DNA of 64,000 nucleotides. It comes from Catenulispora sp. GP43 (GTDB lineage: Bacteria; Actinomycetota; Actinomycetes; Streptomycetales; Catenulisporaceae). The notes under the pieces were generated by a model. That model saw only the letters and a list, made by a program, of their open reading frames with translations, made no database searches and was not told where the DNA came from. Location of the stretch: NCBI RefSeq assembly GCF_041260665.1, contig NZ_JBGCCT010000002.1:62001-126000 (forward strand), in the 5' to 3' direction. A program made the position numbers and the translations under genes. Shown here one piece after another: positions 8,951 to 17,099 of this stretch (position 1 is the first letter of the stretch; each line of letters starts with the position of its first letter).

Positions 8951-10521
8951 CTTTCCTCGGCCTGCTGGCGATCGCGGTGCTCACCGCGGCCACCGGCTAC
9001 TTCGTGGCGCAGGAGTTCGCGTTCATCGCGGCGGACCGGGGCCGGCTGCGGCAGCTCGCCGAGGACGGCGACGCCGCGGCCGAGCGGGCGTACCAGGTCA
9101 CCGGGCGGGTCTCGTTCATGCTCTCCGGGGCCCAGCTCGGGATCACGGTGACCGCGCTGCTGGTCGGCTACGTCGCCGAGCCGCTGCTCGGCTCGGGGCT
9201 GGCCGACCTGCTGGGGTTCACCGGGTGGTCGCACGCCGCGCGGCTGTCGGTGTCGGTCGTGGTGGCGCTGGCGGTGGCCACGGTGGTGCAGATGGTGCTC
9301 GGCGAGCTGCTGCCCAAGAACCTGGCCATCGCCGAGCCGATCGGCACCGCCCGGGCGCTCGCCGGCTCCACCCTGCTGTACCTGAGGATCGCCGGGCCGG
9401 TCGTGCGGCTGTTCGACGGCGCCGCCGTCCGGCTGGTCCGCGCGGCCGGCATCGAGCCGGTGGAGGAGCTGCCGCAGGGGGCCAGCGAGGAGGACCTGCA
9501 GCACATCATCGACGAGTCGCACACCCAGGGACTGCTGGACACCGAGCTGTCGCAGCTGCTGGACCGCGCGCTGGACTTCCGCGGCCTGACCGCCGGACAG
9601 GCCATGACGCCGCGGGTGGACGTGCACACCGTGCCCGCCGACGCACCGGTCTCCCGGGTGGTGGAGATGCTGGTCACCGGCAACGCACGGTTCCCGGTGA
9701 CCGGCGAGGACCTGGACGACCTGCTCGGCGTGGTCGGCCTGACCGAGGTCCTCGCGGTACCGGCGGCCCGCCGGGCCACGACGACGGTCCGCCAGGCGTG
9801 CTCGCCGGTGCCGATGGTCCCCGAACACCTCCCGCTGCCGGAGCTGCTGGAAATCCTGCGCACCGAGCACCGGCAGCTGGCCTGCGTGATCGACGAGTTC
9901 GGCGGCTTCGCCGGCGTGGTGACCCTGGAGGACGTCACCGAGGAACTGGTCGGCGACATCTGGGACGAGGACGACCTCGACGGCGCCGTGATCCAGCGCC
10001 GCCCCGACGGCGGCTGGACAGTCCCGGCCCGCATGCGCATCGACGAGGTCGCCGACACCACCGGAATCCCGCTGCCCGCCGGCGAGCACTACACGACGAT
10101 GTCCGGGCTGGTCCTGCACCGCCTCGGCCGGACCGCCCGGATCGGCGACGAGGTGGAGCTGACGGTGCGCGCGCCGTACTCGGAGGACGGGCCCAGCACC
10201 CTGACGGTGCTGATCCACATCGCGGCGGTGGTTCGGCAGGTGCCGGCCACGGTGGTGATCACGGCGCGGGCGGCTGAGGGGGCGGACGGTGCTGCCGGCG
10301 GTGGTTCCGGCCATGGTTCCGGCCCTGGTTCCGGCTCTAGCTCCGGCTCCGGCCCTCGTTCTAGCGCTGGCACCGGCTCTGGCCCTGGTTCTAGCTCTAG
10401 CTCTAGCTCTAGCTCTAGCTCTAGCTCTAGCTCTAGCTCTAGCTCTAGCGCTGGCTCTGGTTCTGGTACTAGCTCTAGCTCTAGCTCTGGTTCCGGCTCC
10501 GAAAGCCAGGCCGCCCCGTGA
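8944..10521 (+). CDS. CNNM/HlyC-CorC family membrane protein (DUF21-CBS-CorC_HlyC), long Ser/Gly tail
   Basis: 525 aa. An N-terminal DUF21 membrane domain (about 1-190, with TM1 [19 protein letters not shown] and the family motif VLGELLPKN) is followed by a CBS pair ([10 protein letters not shown]...[32 protein letters not shown]) and a CorC_HlyC domain (about 350-440). Family members are implicated in Mg2+ homeostasis; this has not been shown here. The last ~85 residues are Gly/Ser only, encoded largely by an AGCTCT hexanucleotide repeat at about 10396-10450. The next CNNM gene starts in a GTGA overlap, so the two are probably a heteromeric pair. Confidence 0.88.
   Translation: MLTFLGLLAIAVLTAATGYFVAQEFAFIAADRGRLRQLAEDGDAAAERAYQVTGRVSFMLSGAQLGITVTALLVGYVAEPLLGSGLADLLGFTGWSHAARLSVSVVVALAVATVVQMVLGELLPKNLAIAEPIGTARALAGSTLLYLRIAGPVVRLFDGAAVRLVRAAGIEPVEELPQGASEEDLQHIIDESHTQGLLDTELSQLLDRALDFRGLTAGQAMTPRVDVHTVPADAPVSRVVEMLVTGNARFPVTGEDLDDLLGVVGLTEVLAVPAARRATTTVRQACSPVPMVPEHLPLPELLEILRTEHRQLACVIDEFGGFAGVVTLEDVTEELVGDIWDEDDLDGAVIQRRPDGGWTVPARMRIDEVADTTGIPLPAGEHYTTMSGLVLHRLGRTARIGDEVELTVRAPYSEDGPSTLTVLIHIAAVVRQVPATVVITARAAEGADGAAGGGSGHGSGPGSGSSSGSGPRSSAGTGSGPGSSSSSSSSSSSSSSSSSSSSAGSGSGTSSSSSSGSGSESQAAP
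10300..10503 (+). repeat. Hexanucleotide repeat tract encoding Ser/Gly tail
   Basis: Imperfect GGTTCC/GGCCCT/AGCTCC hexamers followed by about nine AGCTCT units in a row (about 10396-10450) and further GGCTCT/GGTTCT units, all in frame at the end of the first CNNM gene. A second AGCTCT tract occurs in the TDT transporter gene near 37078-37115. Confidence 0.9.
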
Positions 10522-11585
10522 ACAGCCTCTGGGCCCTGATCATCTCCGCCCTCCTCCTCGCCGGCAACGCCTTCTTCGTCGCCGCCGAGTTCGCCCTCGT
10601 CACCAGCAAGCGCCACCGGCTCGAAGCCGCCGCCGCCGAGGGCAGCCGGGCGGCGCGCGTCGCGGTGGCCGGCACCCGCGAGCTGTCGCTGATGCTGGCC
10701 GGCACCCAGCTCGGCATCACGTTGTGCACCCTCGGTCTGGGCGCCCTGGCCGAGCCGGCGGTCGCGCACCTGCTGGACCCGGTGTTCGCGGCGATCGGCC
10801 TGCCCGAGGACGTGGCGTACGCCGTCGCCTTCGCCGGCAGCCTGGTCGTGGTCGTGTTCCTGCACATGGTGGTCGGCGAGATGGCGCCGAAGTCGTGGTC
10901 GATCACCCATCCGGAACGTTCGGCCGCGCTGGTCGCGCTGCCGTTCCGGGCCTTCACCCAACTCGTGCGCCAGCCCCTGCTCGCCCTGAACGCGATGACG
11001 AACGGCATCCTGCGCCTGCTGAAGGTCGAGCCGCAGAGCGAGCTGGCCGAGGCCCACAGCCCGGAGGACCTGCGCATGCTGGTCCGGCAGTCCGCCGAAC
11101 ACGGCCTGATCCCCCCGGTCCAGCAAAGACTGCTGGCCCGGGTCCTGCACCTGCAGAACACCCTGCTGTCCGAGGTCATGATCCCCTGGCCGGACACCGT
11201 CACCATCGCCCACGACGCCACCGCGAGCACCGTCGAGGAACGCAGCCGCGCCACCGGCCACTCCCGCTTCCCCGTCACCGGCCCCGACGGCCGCCCTATG
11301 GGCCTGGTCCACGTCCGCGAGGCAGTCCGTGCCACCACCGACGGCCGCGACCCGCAGGTGAGCGAACTGGCCGCCGACGCCCTTACCCTGCGCACGGACC
11401 AGACCGGGGCCGACGCGGTCACGGTCATGCGCCGTCACCGGTCGCAGCTGGCGCTGGTGGGCGAGGGCCAAGGCGAGGGCGAGGACGGTAATGAAGCTGC
11501 CGGCCGCATCGTGGGGATCGTGGCGCTGGAGGATCTGCTGGAGGAGCTCATCGGGGAGTTCCAGGACGAGACGGACCAGCCCTGA
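10518..11585 (+). CDS. Second CNNM/CorC-family membrane protein
   Basis: 355 aa, paralogue of the gene before it: DUF21 domain (about 1-185; [20 protein letters not shown] and [10 protein letters not shown]), CBS pair (about 200-320; [40 protein letters not shown]) and a short ending ([20 protein letters not shown]) that lacks the CorC_HlyC domain. The GTG start overlaps the previous stop (GTGA), so the pair is co-translated. Two adjacent CNNM-like genes, one with and one without the C-terminal domain, are common in actinobacteria. Confidence 0.88.
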   Translation: MNSLWALIISALLLAGNAFFVAAEFALVTSKRHRLEAAAAEGSRAARVAVAGTRELSLMLAGTQLGITLCTLGLGALAEPAVAHLLDPVFAAIGLPEDVAYAVAFAGSLVVVVFLHMVVGEMAPKSWSITHPERSAALVALPFRAFTQLVRQPLLALNAMTNGILRLLKVEPQSELAEAHSPEDLRMLVRQSAEHGLIPPVQQRLLARVLHLQNTLLSEVMIPWPDTVTIAHDATASTVEERSRATGHSRFPVTGPDGRPMGLVHVREAVRATTDGRDPQVSELAADALTLRTDQTGADAVTVMRRHRSQLALVGEGQGEGEDGNEAAGRIVGIVALEDLLEELIGEFQDETDQP

Positions 11586-11698
11586 TCGAGGCGGATCCGT
11601 CACAACATCAGAACTCTTACATACCAGTCGCACGATCCCCTAATGTGCTCGCATGTCCGACTCCGCCGGACCGGACCGGGTTCTCCAGGGGGTTTGTG

Positions 11699-13120
11699 AT
11701 GGCTGCACCTGCATCCACATCGCGCCGGAGCTTGCGCGCCCGTGCCGGCATCGCCGCCCTCGTGGCCGCGTTGGCCCTCGGCGGGACCATGACGTCGATC
11801 AGCGCGGCGCAAGCAGAACAGTGTCCTTGTTCCCTGTTCCCGTCGTCCTCCACGCCCGGGACCGCTGACTCCGGCGATCCGTACAGCGTGGTGGTCGGCG
11901 TCAAGGTGACTCCCTCGTCGGATGGACGCATCGATGGGGTGCGGTTCTATAAGACGAGCGCCAACAGCGGTGTACACACCGGATCGCTGTGGACCTCTGA
12001 CGGGACTCTGCTGGCCACCGGCACATTCACCAACGAGACCGCGAGCGGGTGGCAGACGCTGTTGTTCGCGAATCCGGTGCCGGTCAGAGCCGGCGTCACG
12101 TACGTCGCCTCGTACCACGCGCCCGCGGGCCACTACTCGTACGACGTCGGCTACTTCCTCAACGGGCCTGCCGGCCAAGCGCCGATCACCGCTCCGGCCG
12201 ATGGTGTGAGCGGCGGGAACGGCGTCTACACGTACGACGGCGCCTCGGCTTTCCCCAACCTGAGCCACAACGCCGCCAACTACTGGGTGGACGTGGTCTA
12301 CGACGACGGCGACGTGCCCACCTCTGCGCCGACGGTGAGCAGCGAGACGCCGGCCGACAGAGCCACCGGCGTGGCCGCCGCCGCCCCGGTCAGCGCTACG
12401 TTCTCCGCGCCGGTCGATGCGAGCACTATGCGTTTCAGCCTCACTGACGCGTCCGGCACACAGGTTCCCGGCACGGTGAGCTACAACGCGGATGCCACCA
12501 CGGCGACGTTCACGCCGGGCACGCAACTACCGTCAGGAACTGTCTTCACTGCCTCGGTCCAGGCTTCGGATGCGTGGGGCAACGCTATGGGTGATCCGGA
12601 TACCTGGACATTCACCACGAACAACGCGCCGCCGACCTATGCGTGTCCCTGCTCGCTGTTCGGCAGCGGAGCGACACCAGCGGTCGCTGACTCGAACGAT
12701 CCCAACTCTGTGGAGCTGGGGGTGCGGTTCGCACCTGCGGTCAACGGCACCGTGACCGGGATCCGGTTCTACAAAGGCGCGTCGAACACCGGGACCCACA
12801 CCGGGACGCTGTGGAACAGCAGCACCGAGACCGCCATGGCGACCGGCACCTTCACCGACGAGACCGCCGACGGCTGGCAGACGATGACGTTCAGCACGCC
12901 GGTGGCCGTCACCGCCGGAACCACCTATGTCGCCTCGTATCACGCACCGGCCGGGAAGTACGCCTACACGACCGGGTACTTCAGCTACACGCATCAGAAC
13001 TACCCGCTGACGGCGCCGGCCAGCAACGGAACGTATGGGTATGGGAGTTCGCCGACGTTCCCGGGTGCTTCAGGTGCCGGTACGAACTACTGGGTGGATG
13101 TGGTCTTCACCGCGTCCTGA
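11699..13120 (+). CDS. Secreted DUF4082-Ig-like-DUF4082 protein
   Basis: 473 aa. A signal peptide (about 1-40, ending AQAEQ) is followed by two copies of DUF4082 (about 42-205 and 318-473). Each begins CPCSLF, contains GxRFYK, HTGxLW, GWQTxxFxxPVxVxAGxTYVASYHAP and ends NYWVDVVxxD. An Ig-like Big_5 domain lies between them (PTVSSETPADRATGVAAAAP through DTWTFTTN). Such modules are found in extracellular carbohydrate-active or surface proteins; no catalytic domain is present. ATG 11699 follows AGGGGG at good spacing. A strong terminator hairpin follows the gene. Confidence 0.85.
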   Translation: MAAPASTSRRSLRARAGIAALVAALALGGTMTSISAAQAEQCPCSLFPSSSTPGTADSGDPYSVVVGVKVTPSSDGRIDGVRFYKTSANSGVHTGSLWTSDGTLLATGTFTNETASGWQTLLFANPVPVRAGVTYVASYHAPAGHYSYDVGYFLNGPAGQAPITAPADGVSGGNGVYTYDGASAFPNLSHNAANYWVDVVYDDGDVPTSAPTVSSETPADRATGVAAAAPVSATFSAPVDASTMRFSLTDASGTQVPGTVSYNADATTATFTPGTQLPSGTVFTASVQASDAWGNAMGDPDTWTFTTNNAPPTYACPCSLFGSGATPAVADSNDPNSVELGVRFAPAVNGTVTGIRFYKGASNTGTHTGTLWNSSTETAMATGTFTDETADGWQTMTFSTPVAVTAGTTYVASYHAPAGKYAYTTGYFSYTHQNYPLTAPASNGTYGYGSSPTFPGASGAGTNYWVDVVFTAS

Positions 13121-13134
13121 CCCCGCAAAGCCGC

Positions 13135-13185
13135 GGCGGCGCCCTTCGTGCCAGCGCACCACGCGCCGGCACGAAAGACGCCGCC
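13135..13185 (+). terminator. Rho-independent-like hairpin
   Basis: 18-bp arms (GGCGGCGCCCTTCGTGCC against its near-perfect complement, 16 of 18 paired) with a 15-nt loop, 14 bp after the DUF4082 stop codon and before a convergent gene. There is no U-tract, as is usual in these genomes. Confidence 0.7.
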
Positions 13186-13219
13186 GATTCCGTACTAAGG
13201 CAAGCTGCCGAAGCGTCCT

Positions 13220-13456
13220 TCAGCCCGCCATCAAGGCCCGGAACTCGTCCAGGCTGATCGTGCCGTCGTGGTCGGTGTCGCCGGTGCCGATACGCTCGGC
13301 GGCGTCCTCGACGGTGACGTCCTCGCCGAGTTCGGCCAGGGCCGCCTTCAGCTCCTCGGCGGTGATCCTGCCGTCGCCGTCCAGGTCGAAGGTCCGGAAG
13401 AGCTGCTCCACGTCTTCGGGTGCCTTGCCGTGCTGTCCCACTGCCCCGCCTCCCAT
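13220..13456 (-). CDS. Small EF-hand calcium-binding protein
   Basis: 78-aa acidic cytoplasmic protein with two canonical EF-hand loops, DLDGDGRITAEE and DTDHDGTISLDE, separated by an AELGEDVTVEDAAERIG helix. This is a calmodulin-like calcium sensor or buffer of the kind found in actinomycetes (calerythrin/CabD type, though with only two hands). The start was placed at ATG 13456, which has GGGA 9 nt upstream; an ATG at 13486 would add ten residues. Confidence 0.82.
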   Translation of the reverse strand: MGGGAVGQHGKAPEDVEQLFRTFDLDGDGRITAEELKAALAELGEDVTVEDAAERIGTGDTDHDGTISLDEFRALMAG

Positions 13457-13530
13457 GATCGTTTCCCAGGGTCGATGTCCGGACACGATATCGCGTGGGG
13501 ACGGTGGCTTCGGTGAACAGGGGGCCGGAC

Positions 13531-14133
13531 TTAGGCGCCCGGGTCGCTGGGATGCCGGGTGAGCGGCACGGTCTCGACGGTGAGCCAGCCGGCCGCCGTC
13601 ATCGGCAGCGACCGCAGCACCGAGTCCATCGTGTCGGCATCAGGGGCCTGCCACAGGCCGAGGTTCCGTCCCTTTCCCGGCAGCGTCCACAAGCGGATCA
13701 GATTGCCCTGGCCGGCCAGTTCTCGGGCTCGGCCGGCCTCCTGCGCGTCCATCCGTTCGACGGCGGCGGTGTCGGCGTCGAACGGTGTCTGGACGGTGAA
13801 CGTCACCAGGTACTCGTCCTCGCCGGCCGCCGTGGCCACGGTGCCGCGTCCCGGGTCGTTGCCGTGAGGGCCGAGCGGGACGGGCTCGTCGGTGCGCCAC
13901 ACCCGCAGAGGCATCGAGGCCAGTGTGCGTTCCAGATCCTCGGCGTCGTCGGCGGTGAACAGCCCGATCGTGCGCCACTCCCCCGGCGCCAGCGGCGGGC
14001 GCCACAGCCTGAGCACCCGCCCCTGGGCCGCGAGTTCGCGCGTGTGCTCTGCCTCGCGAGCCCGCACGGCGTCCACGTCCTGCGCGGAGGTCCCTTCGGG
14101 CACCTTGGTGGTCATCGTGACGAGGTATTCCAT
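13531..14133 (-). CDS. Tandem muconolactone-isomerase-like protein
   Basis: 200 aa composed of two copies of a ferredoxin-like muconolactone delta-isomerase domain (about 1-95 and 107-200). Each copy begins with (E)YLVTxT, has an E/A-R-ELAxQGxxxRLW helix-loop, then a GLxxAxDAxxxxxxLxSMPL motif. The stand-alone enzyme is about 95 residues and works as a decamer in the beta-ketoadipate pathway. No catechol-pathway genes are nearby, so the duplicated form may have another role. It lies 30 nt downstream of the 961-aa gene on the same strand. Confidence 0.75.
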   Translation of the reverse strand: MEYLVTMTTKVPEGTSAQDVDAVRAREAEHTRELAAQGRVLRLWRPPLAPGEWRTIGLFTADDAEDLERTLASMPLRVWRTDEPVPLGPHGNDPGRGTVATAAGEDEYLVTFTVQTPFDADTAAVERMDAQEAGRARELAGQGNLIRLWTLPGKGRNLGLWQAPDADTMDSVLRSLPMTAAGWLTVETVPLTRHPSDPGA

Positions 14134-14163
14134 GACTCGATGATCGCCCCGGGACGGGTACGG

Positions 14164-17049
14164 TCACCAATCGGGCCGCGTCGCGTTCCACCAAGCGGCG
14201 GCATTCTCGACGGCGAGGCCGGTGTGCCACAGGTCGGCCGGGTCTTCGGGCATGAGCTGTTCCCTGAGCCCGTCGATCTGCCGATAGCTCAGGTCCCGGC
14301 TGCCGTACAGCGCGCCGATCTCCTTCGGCTGGCCCTGCTCGCGCTCGCCGAAGCAGGCGCGGGCCGCGTCCCCCTCGCTGATGCCGGCCGTCTTCGCCAG
14401 CTCGATCGCTTGTGCGGCCTCGAAGGGGACGGGAGCCGTCTTCGTCTGAGTCAGCAGCCGAACAAGGGACGCGATCTGGTCGGGGCTGCCCCAGCCTGGC
14501 GTGCGGATGTATTCGCGGACCGTCGTCCAGGTGTCCGGATGGCGGGGATCGAAGACGCCGTCCGGGGCGTATTCGACCATCAAGACCTGCTTGCTCGGCG
14601 AATCGGCCATCACGGCCAGGACGCTCGTCGGGGTCCGCCACAGCTGTCCCTCGAGGCCGGGATCGATGCCGCGTGCCAGTTCGAGGTCCCGGTACCGCCA
14701 CCGCCGCGTCCCGTCGGCCTGCGGCGTGTTCGCCATGGCCTGGAGCCGCTCCAGCCGTCGTGGCCGCTCCACGGCCCGGAGCCACGGCCAGGCCAGATGC
14801 AGGGCGGCGCCGCCGATCAGGTTGCCGTCGTGCCAAAAGCCCAGGGCGCCTGTCGGTATCTCGAGGGTCCGGACCAGGCGCAGCGTGCCGTCCGGGCCGG
14901 GCTCCTCGTCCAGCGCCGCGCGCAGGGCCTCGTCCAACAGCCGGCTGCCGGCGACCGTTCCGCTGCTGGCGTAGAAGGGGAGATCGGGGCGGCAGTTCAG
15001 GAACTCCGGCAGGGACTGCGGCTGCGGCAGTCCCAGACTCCGGCGCAGGTGTGCGGCGTTCACCACGCAGGCCGCGGCGGTGACGGCCGCTTCGACCACC
15101 GCGGCGCGCACCCGCGGATCGGTCACGTCGGGCAGCACCTCGGACACCGCTTCGGCGGCGGTCGCCGGGCCGTGGTGACCCGCTGCGAGCAGCCGGCGTG
15201 CCCGGGCTTCGTCGACGGCGCGCAACGCCGCCGAACCGATCACGTCCGCGACCTCGAGATGCGGCCACCACGCCGGCGGGGCGACGAGCCGTGGTTTGAC
15301 GCCCAGGTGTTGCAGGCCGCCGAACGGGATCCGGATCGCGACCGCCCCGTCGGGCGCGTGGACGTACGCGAAACCGTCGCCGCTGGACACCCGGGTGGCC
15401 GTACGCGCGCCGGGGAAGACGATCCGCGCCTCGGTCGGGGCCTGCGGCCACACCGGGTTCTGGTCGAGGGTCAGGCGCGAGTCGCGGTCGCCGCCGCTGA
15501 GGAAGAAGCTGTGCCGCCGGCTGCCCACGCGGCGCGCTACGCGCAGCACGGTCCCGTCGTACCACTGCGAGACGGAGGCCTCGTTCGGCAGGATCGTCCC
15601 GGGGATGTGGACCGGCTGCTGCCGGGGCTCGAGGATGTGGGCGCCCCAGCCGCTGGACAGGGTCAGGCACGTGCCGTTCAGGGCCGCGCGCATCGTGGGA
15701 TACAGCCGGGCCGTCGGGTCGCCGAACGCCCCGGGCAGCGCCAGTTCGGCCGGCAGTCCGTTGCGCAGTGCCGTCATGAGCGCCACCGCGGGGTCGGTGA
15801 TCGAAACCCGGCCGGCGATGCTCGAATCAAGATTCTGATATCCGGCGTCGACGAGCCGTGACAGCCGGAGCAGCGCCGCGTCCAGCGCGTGCAGCCCGGT
15901 CGAGGCGGCGTCGGCCACCCACCTGTCCACCTGCTCGCACAGCAGGCCGCGCACGGCGTCGCCGGCGTTCCAGACGGTCGCCAGCTGCTCTCGGGGGTCG
16001 ATGTTCATGAAGTAGCCGAACCTGGCGACGAAACCGCTTATCTGTTCGACCTGCCGGGCCTGCAGTGCCGGGTCGGCGGCGCCGTCGCGGACTTGTTCGG
16101 CGAACGTCTTGATCGCCGAGTTCGAGCTGTCCCAGTGCGGCGAGTGGTACCGTTGGTCCCCCGGATCACCTTGCGCGAACTCGCGGGCCAGGGAGAACTG
16201 CGGGCCGTCGTCGGGATCCTGACCGTCGTCGGGGTCCTGGCCGTCCTCGGGCTCCCATCCCGGCACATCGGACTGGTCCACCAGCGTGAACAGGTACCCC
16301 ATCGGGCACCGCGCCCCTGGCCCGGCGAACCAGTCGGCGTCCAGCATCCGGCCGGCACCGGCCCCGGCGAGGAGCCCGAACCACAGGTGGCGGATCTGAT
16401 CGACGACCTGCGGATCGTCCGAGCCGTCCCGGGGCTCGCATCCGACCAGCAGCCTCAGCAGGTCCTCGTCGCCGGCTACAAGACGCTCCAGCGCCGGAAC
16501 CGCCGCCTGCCAGACCTTCAGCGAAGCCCCGGCCAGGGCTCCGGTCCGCATCATGCGCTCGGCGAGGAACGCCTCCTCGACGGCCTTCTTGATCCCGGCG
16601 GCGCGCGCCAGCGAGCGCAGGTCGGGGAAGACCGCGGCATACGGGACCAGGCCGGCGTCGAGCGCCGCGCAGACCACCTCGCGGAACCTGGTGTGGGCGG
16701 TGGCGGGGCCGGTGTTGGCTGTCAGGGTTTTGGCATAGGCGCGGTAGTCCTTCGGCGCGACCGCGTCCAGCGGGGCGAAGTCCAGCAGGCGGGTGTGCAT
16801 CCGGCCGAGCCCGGCCTCGTCGGCCGCGGGGTCCAGGACGCCGATGTGGCTGAAGCAGACCGCCGCCGCCTCGGAGTCGTTGCCGGCGGCCAGTATCCGG
16901 CACGCCTGCTCCATCAAGACGACGGCGTCGCCGGCCGGCACCGATTTCGCCCATCGTGCCACGACCGCCTTGGCGCGCCGGGGATCGCTGGCGCCGAGCT
17001 CGGCTATGAAGGCTTCGAGCCGCTCGTCTGCGGGGAGTTCGTCAGGCAC
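14164..17049 (-). CDS. Large protein of unknown function (961 aa)
   Basis: 961 aa, no signal peptide, not assigned to a family. The N-terminal ~250 residues are helical and repeat-like (LEAFIAELGASDPRRAKAVV..., MEQACRILAAGNDSEAAAVC), suggesting TPR-like packing. An acidic linker with DGQDPDD repeats lies near residue 270. The middle and C-terminal parts are mixed alpha/beta with many Trp residues (AAWWNATRPDW at the end). Related large proteins occur in Streptomyces-type genomes, but I cannot name a domain. The GTG start is supported by a leaderless -10 box (TAGGCT, 6 nt upstream) that sits in the loop of a perfect 15-bp inverted repeat. Confidence 0.7.
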   Translation of the reverse strand: MPDELPADERLEAFIAELGASDPRRAKAVVARWAKSVPAGDAVVLMEQACRILAAGNDSEAAAVCFSHIGVLDPAADEAGLGRMHTRLLDFAPLDAVAPKDYRAYAKTLTANTGPATAHTRFREVVCAALDAGLVPYAAVFPDLRSLARAAGIKKAVEEAFLAERMMRTGALAGASLKVWQAAVPALERLVAGDEDLLRLLVGCEPRDGSDDPQVVDQIRHLWFGLLAGAGAGRMLDADWFAGPGARCPMGYLFTLVDQSDVPGWEPEDGQDPDDGQDPDDGPQFSLAREFAQGDPGDQRYHSPHWDSSNSAIKTFAEQVRDGAADPALQARQVEQISGFVARFGYFMNIDPREQLATVWNAGDAVRGLLCEQVDRWVADAASTGLHALDAALLRLSRLVDAGYQNLDSSIAGRVSITDPAVALMTALRNGLPAELALPGAFGDPTARLYPTMRAALNGTCLTLSSGWGAHILEPRQQPVHIPGTILPNEASVSQWYDGTVLRVARRVGSRRHSFFLSGGDRDSRLTLDQNPVWPQAPTEARIVFPGARTATRVSSGDGFAYVHAPDGAVAIRIPFGGLQHLGVKPRLVAPPAWWPHLEVADVIGSAALRAVDEARARRLLAAGHHGPATAAEAVSEVLPDVTDPRVRAAVVEAAVTAAACVVNAAHLRRSLGLPQPQSLPEFLNCRPDLPFYASSGTVAGSRLLDEALRAALDEEPGPDGTLRLVRTLEIPTGALGFWHDGNLIGGAALHLAWPWLRAVERPRRLERLQAMANTPQADGTRRWRYRDLELARGIDPGLEGQLWRTPTSVLAVMADSPSKQVLMVEYAPDGVFDPRHPDTWTTVREYIRTPGWGSPDQIASLVRLLTQTKTAPVPFEAAQAIELAKTAGISEGDAARACFGEREQGQPKEIGALYGSRDLSYRQIDGLREQLMPEDPADLWHTGLAVENAAAWWNATRPDW

Positions 17050-17076
17050 CGGCGAAGCCTATCGCCGGTGCCTGAC
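17041..17076 (-). promoter_or_regulatory. Perfect 15-bp inverted repeat enclosing a -10 box and start codon
   Basis: Arms GTCAGGCACCGGCGA and TCGCCGGTGCCTGAC are exact complements with a 6-nt loop (17056-17061) that reads TAGGCT on the minus strand. One arm contains the GTG start codon of the 961-aa gene. It lies 24 bp after the stop of the upstream phosphoesterase gene, so it may be terminator, operator or both. Confidence 0.7.
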
Positions 17077-17099
17077 AGGAGATCAGGCCTCTGATGGGG

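Noticed and set aside
8856-10277. 473-codon plus-strand frame starting in the acidic leader
   Set aside because: It is out of frame with the CNNM protein and has shadow composition; the coupled CNNM frame is clearly real.
7654-10314. 886-codon open frame on the minus strand
   Set aside because: It is antisense to the HAF and CNNM genes and is rich in Arg/Gly/Asp/His typical of GC-skewed shadow frames; the plus-strand frames have clear domains.
10396-10450. CRISPR or mobile-element terminus from AGCTCT repeats
   Set aside because: It is an in-frame coding microsatellite giving poly-Ser, with no transposase or target duplications.
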